From the NCBI GenBank assembly GCA_963704405.1, contig OY969903.1:1488001-1552000 (forward strand): DNA of 64,000 nt. Direction: 5' to 3'. Positions 37,995 to 48,300 of this stretch are shown one piece after another. How positions within the stretch are numbered: position 1 is the first letter of the stretch; each line of letters begins with the position of its first letter. The DNA is from MFD01213-c1 sp963704405 (lineage in GTDB: Bacteria > Planctomycetota > Phycisphaerae > Tepidisphaerales > Tepidisphaeraceae). The position numbers and the translations under genes were made by a program. A model generated the notes under the pieces. The model saw only the letters and a program-made list of their open reading frames with translations. It was not told the origin of the DNA and did no database searches.

Positions 37995-39008
37995 ATGTGG
38001 AAATGGTGTTTGATGTTGTGTGTGCCTGTTATTGCGATATCAGCCGCTGCGCTCGGCGAGGTGAAGACGCTGACTGTGGCGCAGGATGGGAGCGGGGATT
38101 TTGAAACGGTGCAGGCCGCGGTTGATGCAGTGCCGGCGGATAATGCTTCGCTGGTGGTGATTGATATTAAGCCGGGGACTTATAAGCAGCGGATTATGGT
38201 TCCGGAGAATAAGCGGCTTGTTACTTTGCATGGCGTGGACAGTGACCCGGCTAAAACGGTGCTGACGTGGGATTGGAATGCGAAGCATGTGGACAGCGGG
38301 AAAGAAGTCGGCACGCGCGGGAGTTTTTCGGTGCAGGCCGGTGCGCCTGATTTTGTCGCGGAAAATGTGACGTTTGAAAATACCGCGGGGGACACAGGGC
38401 AGGCGCTGGCGTTGTCGGCGGTGAATGATCGGCAGGTGTATCGCAACTGTCGACTGCTTGGCTGGCAGGATACATTGTACGCCAACGGGGGGCGTCAATA
38501 TTACGATCATTGTTACATAGCAGGGCGGGTGGATTTTATTTTTGGAAACGCGGTGGCGGTTTTCGATCATTGCGAAATTCATAGCAAGAACGGCGGGCAT
38601 GTGACGGCGGCGAGCACGGATCAGAATGTGCCGTGGGGTTACGTGTTTCTCGATTGCGTGCTGACGGGAGATGCGATTCCGTACGTGCCGATAGTGCCGA
38701 CGACGATGCCGATCAAGGTTACGCCGAAGGCAGATTTAGGGCGACCGTGGCGGCCATATGCTTCGGTGACTTATGTGCGATGCGAGATGGCGGATCATAT
38801 CAAGCCGGAGGGGTGGCAGAATTGGAATAAGACCGAGAACTATAAGACGGCGCGGTACGCCGAGTATCGATGCACCGGGCCGGGAGCAGATCGGAGCAAA
38901 CGAGTGGAATGGGCGAAGGAATTAAGTGCAGAGGAAGGAGAAAAATTGACAATAGATTTTGTCTTGGGGGGAACGGATCACTGGGACCCTAAGGCGGTTA
39001 AGCCTTAG
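37995..39008 (+). CDS. Secreted pectinesterase (CE8)
   Basis: The 337-residue enzyme removes methyl esters from pectin. A signal peptide covers about residues 1-20. The parallel beta-helix carries the CE8 motifs: SGDFETVQAAVDAVP, GTYKQRI, QALALSAVNDRQVYRNC, LGWQDTLYANGGRQYYDHC, VDFIFGNAVAVF with the catalytic Asp, and LGRPWRPYASV. All catalytic residues are visible (Gln, Gln-Asp in QDT, Asp in DFIFG, Arg in GRPW). It fits with the esterase at 5.5 kb and the rhamnose-type importer as parts of a pectin-degrading programme, although these genes are scattered. Confidence 0.92.
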   Translation: MWKWCLMLCVPVIAISAAALGEVKTLTVAQDGSGDFETVQAAVDAVPADNASLVVIDIKPGTYKQRIMVPENKRLVTLHGVDSDPAKTVLTWDWNAKHVDSGKEVGTRGSFSVQAGAPDFVAENVTFENTAGDTGQALALSAVNDRQVYRNCRLLGWQDTLYANGGRQYYDHCYIAGRVDFIFGNAVAVFDHCEIHSKNGGHVTAASTDQNVPWGYVFLDCVLTGDAIPYVPIVPTTMPIKVTPKADLGRPWRPYASVTYVRCEMADHIKPEGWQNWNKTENYKTARYAEYRCTGPGADRSKRVEWAKELSAEEGEKLTIDFVLGGTDHWDPKAVKP

Positions 39009-39064
39009 AGCCTCTGACGCCATTGCTTGCGCATTGGTGCGCAGGAGGTTGGGTGAAAGGCTCT
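39006..39064. repeat. Hairpin related to the 8762 palindrome
   Basis: The stretch begins ttagagcctctgacgcc directly at the pectinesterase stop and ends ggtgaaaggctct, with GCGCATTGGTGCGC in the middle. The ends (agagcct / aggctct) and the core resemble the palindrome at 8762-8811. It can act as a terminator for the pectinesterase gene and looks like one copy of a REP-like family. Confidence 0.5.
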
Positions 39065-39120
39065 TGGCAGTCCATGGGTTTGTCCATGAAATCACGGGGG
39101 AATTCCGTTACACTGCCTGT

Positions 39121-40644
39121 GTGAAAAAGCTGTATCTTGAAACATTTGGCTGTCAGATGAACGTGCTCGACAGCGAGCTTGTGCTGGGGCAATTGCGGGG
39201 GCAGGGTTACGAATCGACCGAATCGCGGGATGATGCGGATGTCATTCTTTATAATACCTGCTCGGTGCGCGAGCATGCCGAGCAAAAGGTGTGGTCGCGG
39301 CTGGGGGAACTGCGGGGCCGCAAAGAAGCCGATCCGGGGCTGGTGATCGGCGTCATCGGGTGCATGGCCGAGCGGGATGGGGCCAATATTTTCAGCAGGT
39401 TCCCGCATGTCGATCTGCTCTGCGGACCGGGGGAATTGGATAAGCTTGTCACACTGGTTCACAACGCGGCTGTTACAAACAGCTCCGGCGGGCACTCGAA
39501 ACTGCGCATTCCCAATCGCCTTGCCGCCCTGATGGGTGCAAACGTTCGGCGGTCCAGCACGCTGGAGGCGGCGGAAGATAATCTGGAATTGCTCGATCTG
39601 TCGCGCAGCATCTCAGCCGAGGATGATGTTGCCCAGGCATATGTTCGCATCACGCGGGGGTGTAATAAATTCTGCACGTATTGCGTGGTTCCCTATACGC
39701 GCGGGCCGGAGGTGCATCGCCCGCCTCAGAATATTATTGATGAAGTGAAGCGGCTGAGCGACGCCGGAGTTCGCGAAGTCACGCTGCTGGGGCAGACGAT
39801 CAATCATTACCAGTTTCAGCATGGCGACGGACGGGTGACGACATTTGCGGAATTGCTGTATCAGATTCATGAGGCGGTAACGCAATTGCCACGGCTGCGT
39901 TTTGTCACCAGTTTTCCTCGCGACTTTACCGATGAAGCATTAATGGCGATGCGCGACTGCGATCGCATTTGCCGCTATCTGCACGTCCCGGCGCAAAGTG
40001 GCAGCGACCGCATGCTGAAGATGATGAACCGCGGATACACCGCCGACGAGTATCGCGATTTCATCGGCCGGGCGCGCGGGTTCATGCCGGATATCAGCCT
40101 GGCGAGCGATTTTATTGTTGGTTTTCCAACCGAAACCGAAGCGGACTTCCAGCAGACCATTGATCTGGTGAAAGAGTGCCGGTTTAAGAACAGCTTCATA
40201 TTCAAGTATTCGCCGCGGCCGGGGACGGTGGCGATCAACCGGTTTAAGGATGATGTGCCGGAGGATTTGAAGCGGCGATGGAACAACGAATTGCTCGCGG
40301 CTCAATCGCTGATCTGCGCGGATAACAATCGAGCAATGATTGGCAAGACGGTGCAGGTGCTGGTGGAAGGCGAAAGCAAACTGGTGAGCAAGGCAGCCTA
40401 TCCGTCCAGTGCTTCAAACGGCGTGGAATTAGGCTGGGAAAACCGAAAACGCGCCAGCGAAGCAGGCGGGGCATGGGTTGCAGAGAGAACGCAAACCCAA
40501 CTGGTCGGGCGGACCCGCGGGGACCAGGTTGTGGTGTTTGACGGGGATCGGTCGTTCAAAGGGCAATTGCTCGACGTGGAAATTATCGATGCGCGGAGCC
40601 TGACGCTTTTTGCGAGGCTGGTTCCGGCGGCGGTAGGGGGATGA
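39121..40644 (+). CDS. miaB: tRNA-2-methylthio-N6-dimethylallyladenosine synthase
   Basis: The 507-residue radical SAM enzyme adds a methylthio group to i6A37 in tRNAs that read UNN codons. The N-terminal MTTase domain has TFGCQMNVLDSE, NTCSVREHAEQK and IGCMAER, the three cysteines for the second cluster. The radical SAM site is CNKFCTYCVVPYTRG. A TRAM domain closes the protein, but it carries an insert of about 35 residues (around AYPSSASNGVELGWENR) before TQLVGRTRGDQVVVF. The GTG at 39121 puts LYLETFGCQMN at its usual place; the longer open frame has no similarity. Confidence 0.93.
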   Translation: MKKLYLETFGCQMNVLDSELVLGQLRGQGYESTESRDDADVILYNTCSVREHAEQKVWSRLGELRGRKEADPGLVIGVIGCMAERDGANIFSRFPHVDLLCGPGELDKLVTLVHNAAVTNSSGGHSKLRIPNRLAALMGANVRRSSTLEAAEDNLELLDLSRSISAEDDVAQAYVRITRGCNKFCTYCVVPYTRGPEVHRPPQNIIDEVKRLSDAGVREVTLLGQTINHYQFQHGDGRVTTFAELLYQIHEAVTQLPRLRFVTSFPRDFTDEALMAMRDCDRICRYLHVPAQSGSDRMLKMMNRGYTADEYRDFIGRARGFMPDISLASDFIVGFPTETEADFQQTIDLVKECRFKNSFIFKYSPRPGTVAINRFKDDVPEDLKRRWNNELLAAQSLICADNNRAMIGKTVQVLVEGESKLVSKAAYPSSASNGVELGWENRKRASEAGGAWVAERTQTQLVGRTRGDQVVVFDGDRSFKGQLLDVEIIDARSLTLFARLVPAAVGG

Positions 40645-40658
40645 AGAGGGGTTAGCGA

Positions 40659-41986
40659 TCAGTTTTCGCCGGGGCTCAGGTTCGTCGGTTCTCCGGACAG
40701 AAATGGGGGAATTAATTCGGGTTTGACGGCGAGATAGTAAAGCGCACCGGCATGCAGTTCTTCGCCGGCGAGTTGTTCGGCTTGCTGGCCGATGCCCATG
40801 AAGATGTCGCAGCGGCCGGCGGCGCGGATGCCGCCGCCGGTGTCCTGGTCGAACATAAGCCCGCGGAAAGGGGCGACACCGCCGGTGGGTGAGGGGATGG
40901 GGACGGCGAGGAATGCGGGCATGGCGCGGGGGTAGACGGATTTATCTGTTGCGATTGTAGCAAATGCAGTGACGGGGACATTGAGGCTGCCGAAGGGGCC
41001 GCCGGGACGTTCGCTGAAGAAGATGTAGCGGTCGTTCAGCGAGAGATATTGATCCATTGCCTGGGGATGGGCGGCGAAGTAGTTCCGCAGGCCGCGCAGG
41101 GTGAGCTGGTCTTTGGTGATGACTCCGTCGGCGACCATTTTGCGGCCGGGGCTGTTGTATTCGTAGCCGTTGTTGCCGGCGTAACCGACTTCATAGGTTC
41201 GGCCATCAGTCAGGCGAAGGGCGCAGAGCCCTGCACGGTAATGACATACGCGTCGAACTGGTCGGCGAGCCAGACCAGTTCCTGGCCATCAAGGACATGG
41301 TTTTGTTCGATTTCTTTGCGGGTGTAGTAGGGGGTTTGACCGCCGTCCTGGGTTCGGCGCGAGGCGTGTTCACCGGTGGAATCGAGCAGAAGGTCGGCGG
41401 GGCGCTTATATAAAGGGTATTGATAGGGGCCTTCGCGGGTGAGGCTGGCATTATAGATAGGCGTGAAATACCCCGTGAACAGGACTTGGCCGGTGTAGCC
41501 GTTGCCATAGGGGTCGGGGGCGCCGATGCTTTTGTAGACCTCAAAAATACGCTTTATTGCGGCGTCGAAGCGTTGCCCATTAACAGCGCCGCCCCGGGTT
41601 TCGCTGGCGAGAACCTGTTTCAGAGCCCTTAGTGATGCGATTGCCCGGTCATGGGTGATGTCTTCATACGGGAAAAAGGCTTTGCTGCTGGGGGCGGCGA
41701 GGTATTCGAGGCTGTGATCGATCGCTTTATCCAGGTCCGGCACATTAAAAGCCATGATCGCCTGCGAAAAATCAGGGTATTCGGCGGGGGAAAGCTTGCG
41801 CAATGCCAGAGTCCCCGGCGGAAGCTCGGCGGCGTAGTCGATTTTTTTCGCTTCGGGCGGGGGTTTCGGCGCTTGGCAGCCGGATGCGATGCAGAGAATG
41901 AGCGTGAGCGCAGCGGAAATCGAGCAATTCAGTGCGGTGCGTGGCAACTTTCCTCCATGAAAGCTTAAACGATATAGGGGGATCAC
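40659..41986 (-). CDS. mltA: Membrane-bound lytic murein transglycosylase A, one frameshift
   Basis: The restored product has about 440 residues and cleaves peptidoglycan with formation of anhydromuramic acid. It has a lipoprotein-type signal ending CIASGC (Cys37). The MltA domain has GYFTPIYNASLTREGPYQYP and YVITVQGSA, and the C-terminal 3D domain has LMFDQDTGGGIRAAGRCDIF with the catalytic aspartate. The frame breaks at about 41218: restoring one C in a CCC run joins VQGSAP to LRLTDGRTYEVGYAGNNGYE, the expected sequence. The start is a GTG with a weak ribosome site. The gene is convergent with miaB. Confidence 0.88.
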
Positions 41987-42314
41987 CTCACGTTCAACGG
42001 GGTAAACAAGGTGGAATTCTTGCCGACTTGTTGTTTTTCCGCGCCTTTGCGATGCGGCGAAAGCGCTGGTGAGGAATCATTTTCAGTATCTTCCGTAGGA
42101 TTCAGGTCAAATCAGCCGGCGAGTACCCCAAAATAGATTGTTTTCCAGAACTAATTGATGTGCTCCTATAGGACGCGAAGTAATTATTTTTCAACGATCA
42201 ACATTTCTACTGAGGTGCTACACAAATTCCGATCATGACTCCGAAAGCCATTCGTGGCATCGGGACACCGTGTCCAGCCGTCGGATGAAACGAGTTCTAG
42301 CACAGAGGCAAGTC
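41987..42314. promoter_or_regulatory. Divergent upstream region of mltA and the giant FN3 gene
   Basis: This stretch of 328 bases is AT-rich around 42120-42240 and has no gene. It must carry the promoters for the two divergent genes. No clear operator repeat was seen. Confidence 0.4.
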
Positions 42315-45300
42315 ATGGCGCAGCATTCACACCAGTCTTCAATTGAAGGCCGCAACCCCCGTCTCGTTCAGCGGGACGTTTCCGGACAGCGGCTTGTTTT
42401 TGAGAGGCTGGAATCCCGACAGATGCTGTCGAGCGCTGTGATGATGGCGAGCCAGGCCGCTCTGGGCCAGTTCGCCGTGCCGAGCTCGGTTCATGTTTCG
42501 GCTCCGCAGGATCAGGCGAAGCTGGATGCGAAGATGGCCCAGTTCCAGACGCACCTTGAAAATGAAGTGGGTCATCACCCGCACCTGGCCGAATCCGCCG
42601 CTTTCCAACAGCGCATCGCTGACGAGCAGACGAAGTTTGCGACTCGGATGGCCAAGCTGGGCGCGACATATACCCCGGTTTCGTTTGAAGACCTGGCGAC
42701 CACCTACGCCACCAACAAAGCGACCAAGCTGGCGGCGGACATTGCCGCTGCGATCACCGCGTTTGAGCAGCGCCTGCACAAGGAAGTTCGAACGCATCAC
42801 AATGCGTCCACCAACCTCCCTCTTCAGAAGCACATTGCCACGGAGCAGGCGCACTTCGCCGCCCACATCACCAAGATGGGCGGAAGCTACACGGTCATTC
42901 CGTTCTCAAATCTTCTTGGTGTTGGTACCGATCCAAACATCCCGATCGTGACGGGCACTTCAGTCTCGACGACCGAAATCGACCTGACCTGGCCGGCGAT
43001 CACGGCGGCACTGGCCTACAAGGTTGAAAGTTCCACCGATAGTGGAACAACATGGATCACGCTCGGCACGCCGGCAACAAATTCATACAACGATTTCGGC
43101 CTGACTGCAGACACGTCCTACCAGTATCGCGTTTCAACGATTCTGGTTTCCGGAACCACCGCCCCCAGCACGATCGTTACGAAATCAACCTTGCTGAATG
43201 CACCGGCCGGTTTGACCGCAGTGACGGCGAGCGCAACGCGAATCAACCTGACATGGAACGTCGTTACGCATGCGACCACGTACAAGATTGAGCGTTCGAC
43301 GAATGGAACAACCTGGACAACGTTAACGCCCCTGGTTGCGTTGATCGGCAGCAGCACCTCCTACGGCGACATCAACGCCGCCGCGGGCACAAGTTATTAC
43401 TATCGCATTTCAGCGACCGGTGGCGCGGGTACATCGGCTCCGAGCGGGCTTCGAACCGCAATGACGCTTCCTGCCGCGCCGGTTCTGACCGCGACGCCGA
43501 TCTCAGCAACAGAAATTGACTTGCACTGGACCGCCGTGACTTCCGCTTTCAGCTACAAGCTGGAAACGAGCATCAACGGTGGAGCTACCTGGAGCGTGTT
43601 GACGACGAGCTTCGGCGTCAGCTTTGCACATACCGGTTTGACGGCGGACAGCACGCACAAATATCGGTTGTCCGCAATCAATGGCGCCGGCACCTCCCTA
43701 CCCAGTGCGGTGATTACGCAGACCGCCTTCCCCGGATCGCCGACAGGATTTGCAGCCTCGCCTGCGTCCACAACCGCGATCAACCTGAGCTGGATCCCCG
43801 TCACGCATTCAACCAGCTACAAGATTGAGCGGTCACTTAACAACACGACCTGGACCGTCATCACACCGGGTACCGCGCTGACGCATTCGAGCATCAGCTA
43901 TGCGGACACGGGATTAACGGCGGGCACCACGTACTACTATCGCCTGTCGACGGTTGACGCGGTTGGAACATCAGTGGCCTGCACCGCGGTTCACGCCCTG
44001 ACATTGCCAGTCGCTCCCACCGTGACCGGCACAGTCACCTCCGGGACCGCAATCGCCTTGAGCTGGCCGGCGGTGACGAGCGCAACTGGTTATAAGGTTG
44101 AAACATCAAGCAACGGCGGAACAAGCTGGACGACGCTCGCCGCTTCGCAGGCCGGGCTGACTTATGCTCACACCAGTCTGGCTGCCAACAGCTCGCACAA
44201 GTATCGCGTCACCGCGATCAATGCGACCGGCGTGTCGGCCGCCAGCACAGTCGTCACGCTTGTAACCCTCTCGGCGGCGCCGACGGGTTTGAGCGCAGTC
44301 TCAACATCTGCGACGGCAATCCATATCGCCTGGCTGAAGGTCACCGGCGCTACCAGCTATAAGCTCGAGCGTTCACCAGATAACACCACCTGGACAACAG
44401 TGGTTCCAGGAACGGCATTCACCGGCACAACTGTTTCATACAACGACACCACCGTTGTCGGCGGCACAACTTATTACTACCGGCTGTCGTCCATCTCCAC
44501 CGTCGGCACCTCGTCGGCGGCAACAGCGGTTCATGCTCTGACCTTTCCCGCCGCCCCGGTTGTCACCGCGACTGTCATTTCCGCGACCGCGATCACCATC
44601 AACTGGCCGGCCGTCACCGGCGCGACCGCTTACATGATCGAAGGATCAAGCAATGGCGGCAGCAGTTGGACGACGCTGGTCTCTTCGCAGGCAACAATCA
44701 CCTACGCTCATAGCGGCCTCGTCGCCGACAGCCCGTACAGCTACCGCGTCACCGCGATCAACGCCACCGGCAGCTCCGCGGCCAGCAGTGTCGCCAGCGC
44801 GATCACTCTCCTCACCGCCCCCACCAACCTTGCCGCGACGGTGTCGTCGGCTACTTCAGTTCATCTCATCTGGACGCCGGTCACCGACGCCACCAGCTAC
44901 AAGCTTGAACGTTCGACAAACAACACAACCTGGTCGACAGTTACCCCGGGAACCCCGTTCACGGGCAGCAGCGCCTCCTATGACGACAACAGCGTTGCCG
45001 CGGGAACGACATACTATTATCGCCTGTCTGCAGTTGACGCCTCCGGCACCTCAACGGCGTCCGCGGCAGTCAATGTGCTGACGTTCCCCGCCGTCGCCAC
45101 CCTCACCGGTGTGGTTGCTTCGGCCACCACGATCAATCTTTCCTGGACCGCGGTTGTCGGCGCAACGACCTATCTGGTTGAAACGTCAGCCGATGGTGGA
45201 ACCACCTGGACGACCCTGGCTACTCAGTCGGGCATCACGTATTCGCATACCGGGTTGACTGCGGACACCGCGCATAAGTATCGCGTGTCGGTCAACAATG

Positions 45301-48300
45301 CTTCGGGCACTTCAGCCGCGAGCAGCGTTGTGAGCCTTACAACCATGCTGGCCGCCCCGGCCGGTTTCACGGCGACTGTCACTTCACCGACGAACGTGAA
45401 TCTGGCGTGGACGGTCGTCACCGATGCGACCACTTACAAGATCGAGCGCTCAGCCAACGCTGGTTCCACCTGGAGCACGCTTGTTCCGGGCACACCGCTG
45501 ACCGGCAGTAGCAACAGCTACGCCGATGCCACCGCGCTGGCGGGCACTTCGTACCTGTATCGCATTTCAGCGACAAACACCGTTGGAACCTCCGCCGCCA
45601 GCGCCAGCATCACCGCGCTGACCTTGCCGGCCGCTCCGGTTCCCACCGCGGTGGCGAACTCGGTTTCGCAGATCACCCTGAGCTGGCCGGCCGTCACCGG
45701 CGCCGCCACCTACAAGATTGAATTCTCCTCTGATGGCGGCACGACCTGGGCAGTGCAGGCTACGCAGGCGGGCGTTTCATACATCCATACCGGCCTGATT
45801 GTCGACACGAGCTACAAGTATCGCGTGACCGCCGTCAACGCGACCGGCAACTCGGCCGTCAGCGCCGTTGTCACGATGAGCACCCTGCTCGCTCCACCGA
45901 CGGGCTTCAACGCCACCATCACGGCTGCGACGACCATCACCCTTGGATGGAACGCCGTCACCGACGCCACAACTTACAAGATCGAACGTTCGACGGATAA
46001 CGTCACTTTTACGACGGTTGTCCCCGGCACCCCGCTGACGGGTTCCAGCACGAGCTACGCAGACACGGTGTTGGCCGGCACTTCTTACTATTACCGAATC
46101 TCCGCCGTCGACGCCGCGGGAACTTCCACCGCCACGGCGGCCGTGCATGCGACGACCGTCCCCGCCGCTCCGGTGCTGACTGCGACGCTGATTTCCGCGA
46201 CACAGATCAACCTGAGCTGGACCGCCTCCACCGGCGCCACCAGCTACAAGCTGGAATCTTCGCCGGATGGGTCCACCTGGACGGCGCTGGTTTCGCAATC
46301 AACACTTACTTTCAACAACACAGGCTTGACTCCGGACACGGCACATCACTATCGCGTGTTCGCGATCAACGCGAGCGGATCGTCCGCCGCCAGTAATTTG
46401 CCTGCGACGATCACGACGCTGCTCGCCCCGCCGGCGGGCTTCGCGGCGGCCGTCACCACTTCCACAAACATCAACCTGACCTGGACCGCCGTCACCGACG
46501 CGACCTCGTACAAGATCGAGCGTTCGCTCGACAACGCGACCTGGGTCGCGATCGTGCCGGGCACGCCGTTCACCGGCAGCAGTGCCGCGTATTCGGATGC
46601 CTCGGTCCTTGCGGGCACGCAATATTTCTATCGCATCTCAGCGAGCAACACCGTCGGCAGCTCGGTTGTCTCCGCGACTGTGCCGGCCCTGACGCTCACT
46701 GCCACACCGACGTTGACCGCGACGGTCGCCTCGGCCACCCGTGTGGATCTGAGCTGGACCGCCGTCCAGAGCGCCCATTCATATAAGGTTGAATCTTCGC
46801 CGGACGGCACCACCTGGACCGTGATCGCCACCCCGGTGACCACCACCTATTCCGATACCGGTCTCACCGCCGACACGCTCTATAAGTATCGAGTCTCCGG
46901 TGTGAACGCGACCGGCCCTTCAGTTGCCAGCGCTGTTCAGACTGTGACAACCGTTCTGGTTTCACCCGCCGGCGTTGCGGCTGCCGCCACCTCCGCTTCA
47001 CGCATCGCCGTCAGTTGGACTGCCGAAACCCATGCCACGAGCTACCAGATCGAACGCTCGACGGATAACGTGAATTGGACGACGCTTGTTCCCGGCACGC
47101 CGCTCACCGGCACCGATGTGCTGTATGCTGATACGACAGTTGCTGCGGGAACGACGTACTACTATCGCGTCTCCAGCATTGATGCCAATGGAACCTCGGC
47201 CCCTGCCGCGACGGTTCATGCCCTGACGATGCCGGCGGCGCCGGTCATCACGGGCGTTGTGTTCTCTTCAACGCAGATCAACCTGAGCTGGAATGCCGTG
47301 AAGGGCGCGACAGGCTATACGATTGATACCTTTGATGGATCCGCGTGGAACCCGCTGCTCACGCAGCCGGTCGGCACCGCCACGACGTTCTCCAACACCG
47401 GATTGACCCCGGACACGGCGTACATCTATGCGGTCTTCGCGACCGACGCCACCGGTGACGGAGCGCTCTCGCTTTCGAGCCTGAACCTCACAACAACCCT
47501 GAGCGCCCCGGCGAGCTTCGCTGTCGCCGCCACTTCCGCCACGTCAACGCACCTGACCTGGACCGCCGCCGCACACGCCACCGATTACTTGCTGGAGCGT
47601 TCGACGGACAACGCCACGTGGTCGACGATCACCCCCGGCACTCCGTGGAGTTCGAGCAGCGCGGCGTATACGGATTCGACCGTGATCGCCGGCACCACCT
47701 ATTACTACCGCTTGGCCGCCATCGATGCGGCTGGCACTTCGGCCAAGTCCACAGGCAACGCCCTGACCAATCCCGCCGCCCCCGCATTAGCCGGCGTATC
47801 GCCTTCGGCGACGCAGCTCAATCTGTCATGGGCAGCCATGAAGAGCGCGACCAGCTACACGCTGGAAGCGTTCGACGGCACCTCATGGGCCGCCGTGTCA
47901 CCGGGCCCGGTTGGCGCGGTCACCAGCTACAACGTCACCGGTCTGACCGCCGACACCGCTTACACCTATCGCCTGACCACCAACAACGCGACAGGCGCTT
48001 CGGCTGTGAGCAGCAGCCTGGTCGCCACCACCCGCCTGGCGGCGCCGGCATCGCTGGTCGCCAGTTCGACGACGGCTACGTCCGCGCATCTGGCGTGGAC
48101 CGCCAACGCGGACGCCACCAGCTACAAGCTCGAACGTTCGCTCGATAACACCATCTGGACCACGCTTGTTCAGTCTCCGGTCCTGGATGGCACCAGCGCG
48201 GCGTACACTGACTCCGCGGTTGTTGCAGGCACTCGGTACTACTACCGCTTGTCCGGCATCAACACCAACGGGACATCCGCCACCTCGACGGCGAATATCC

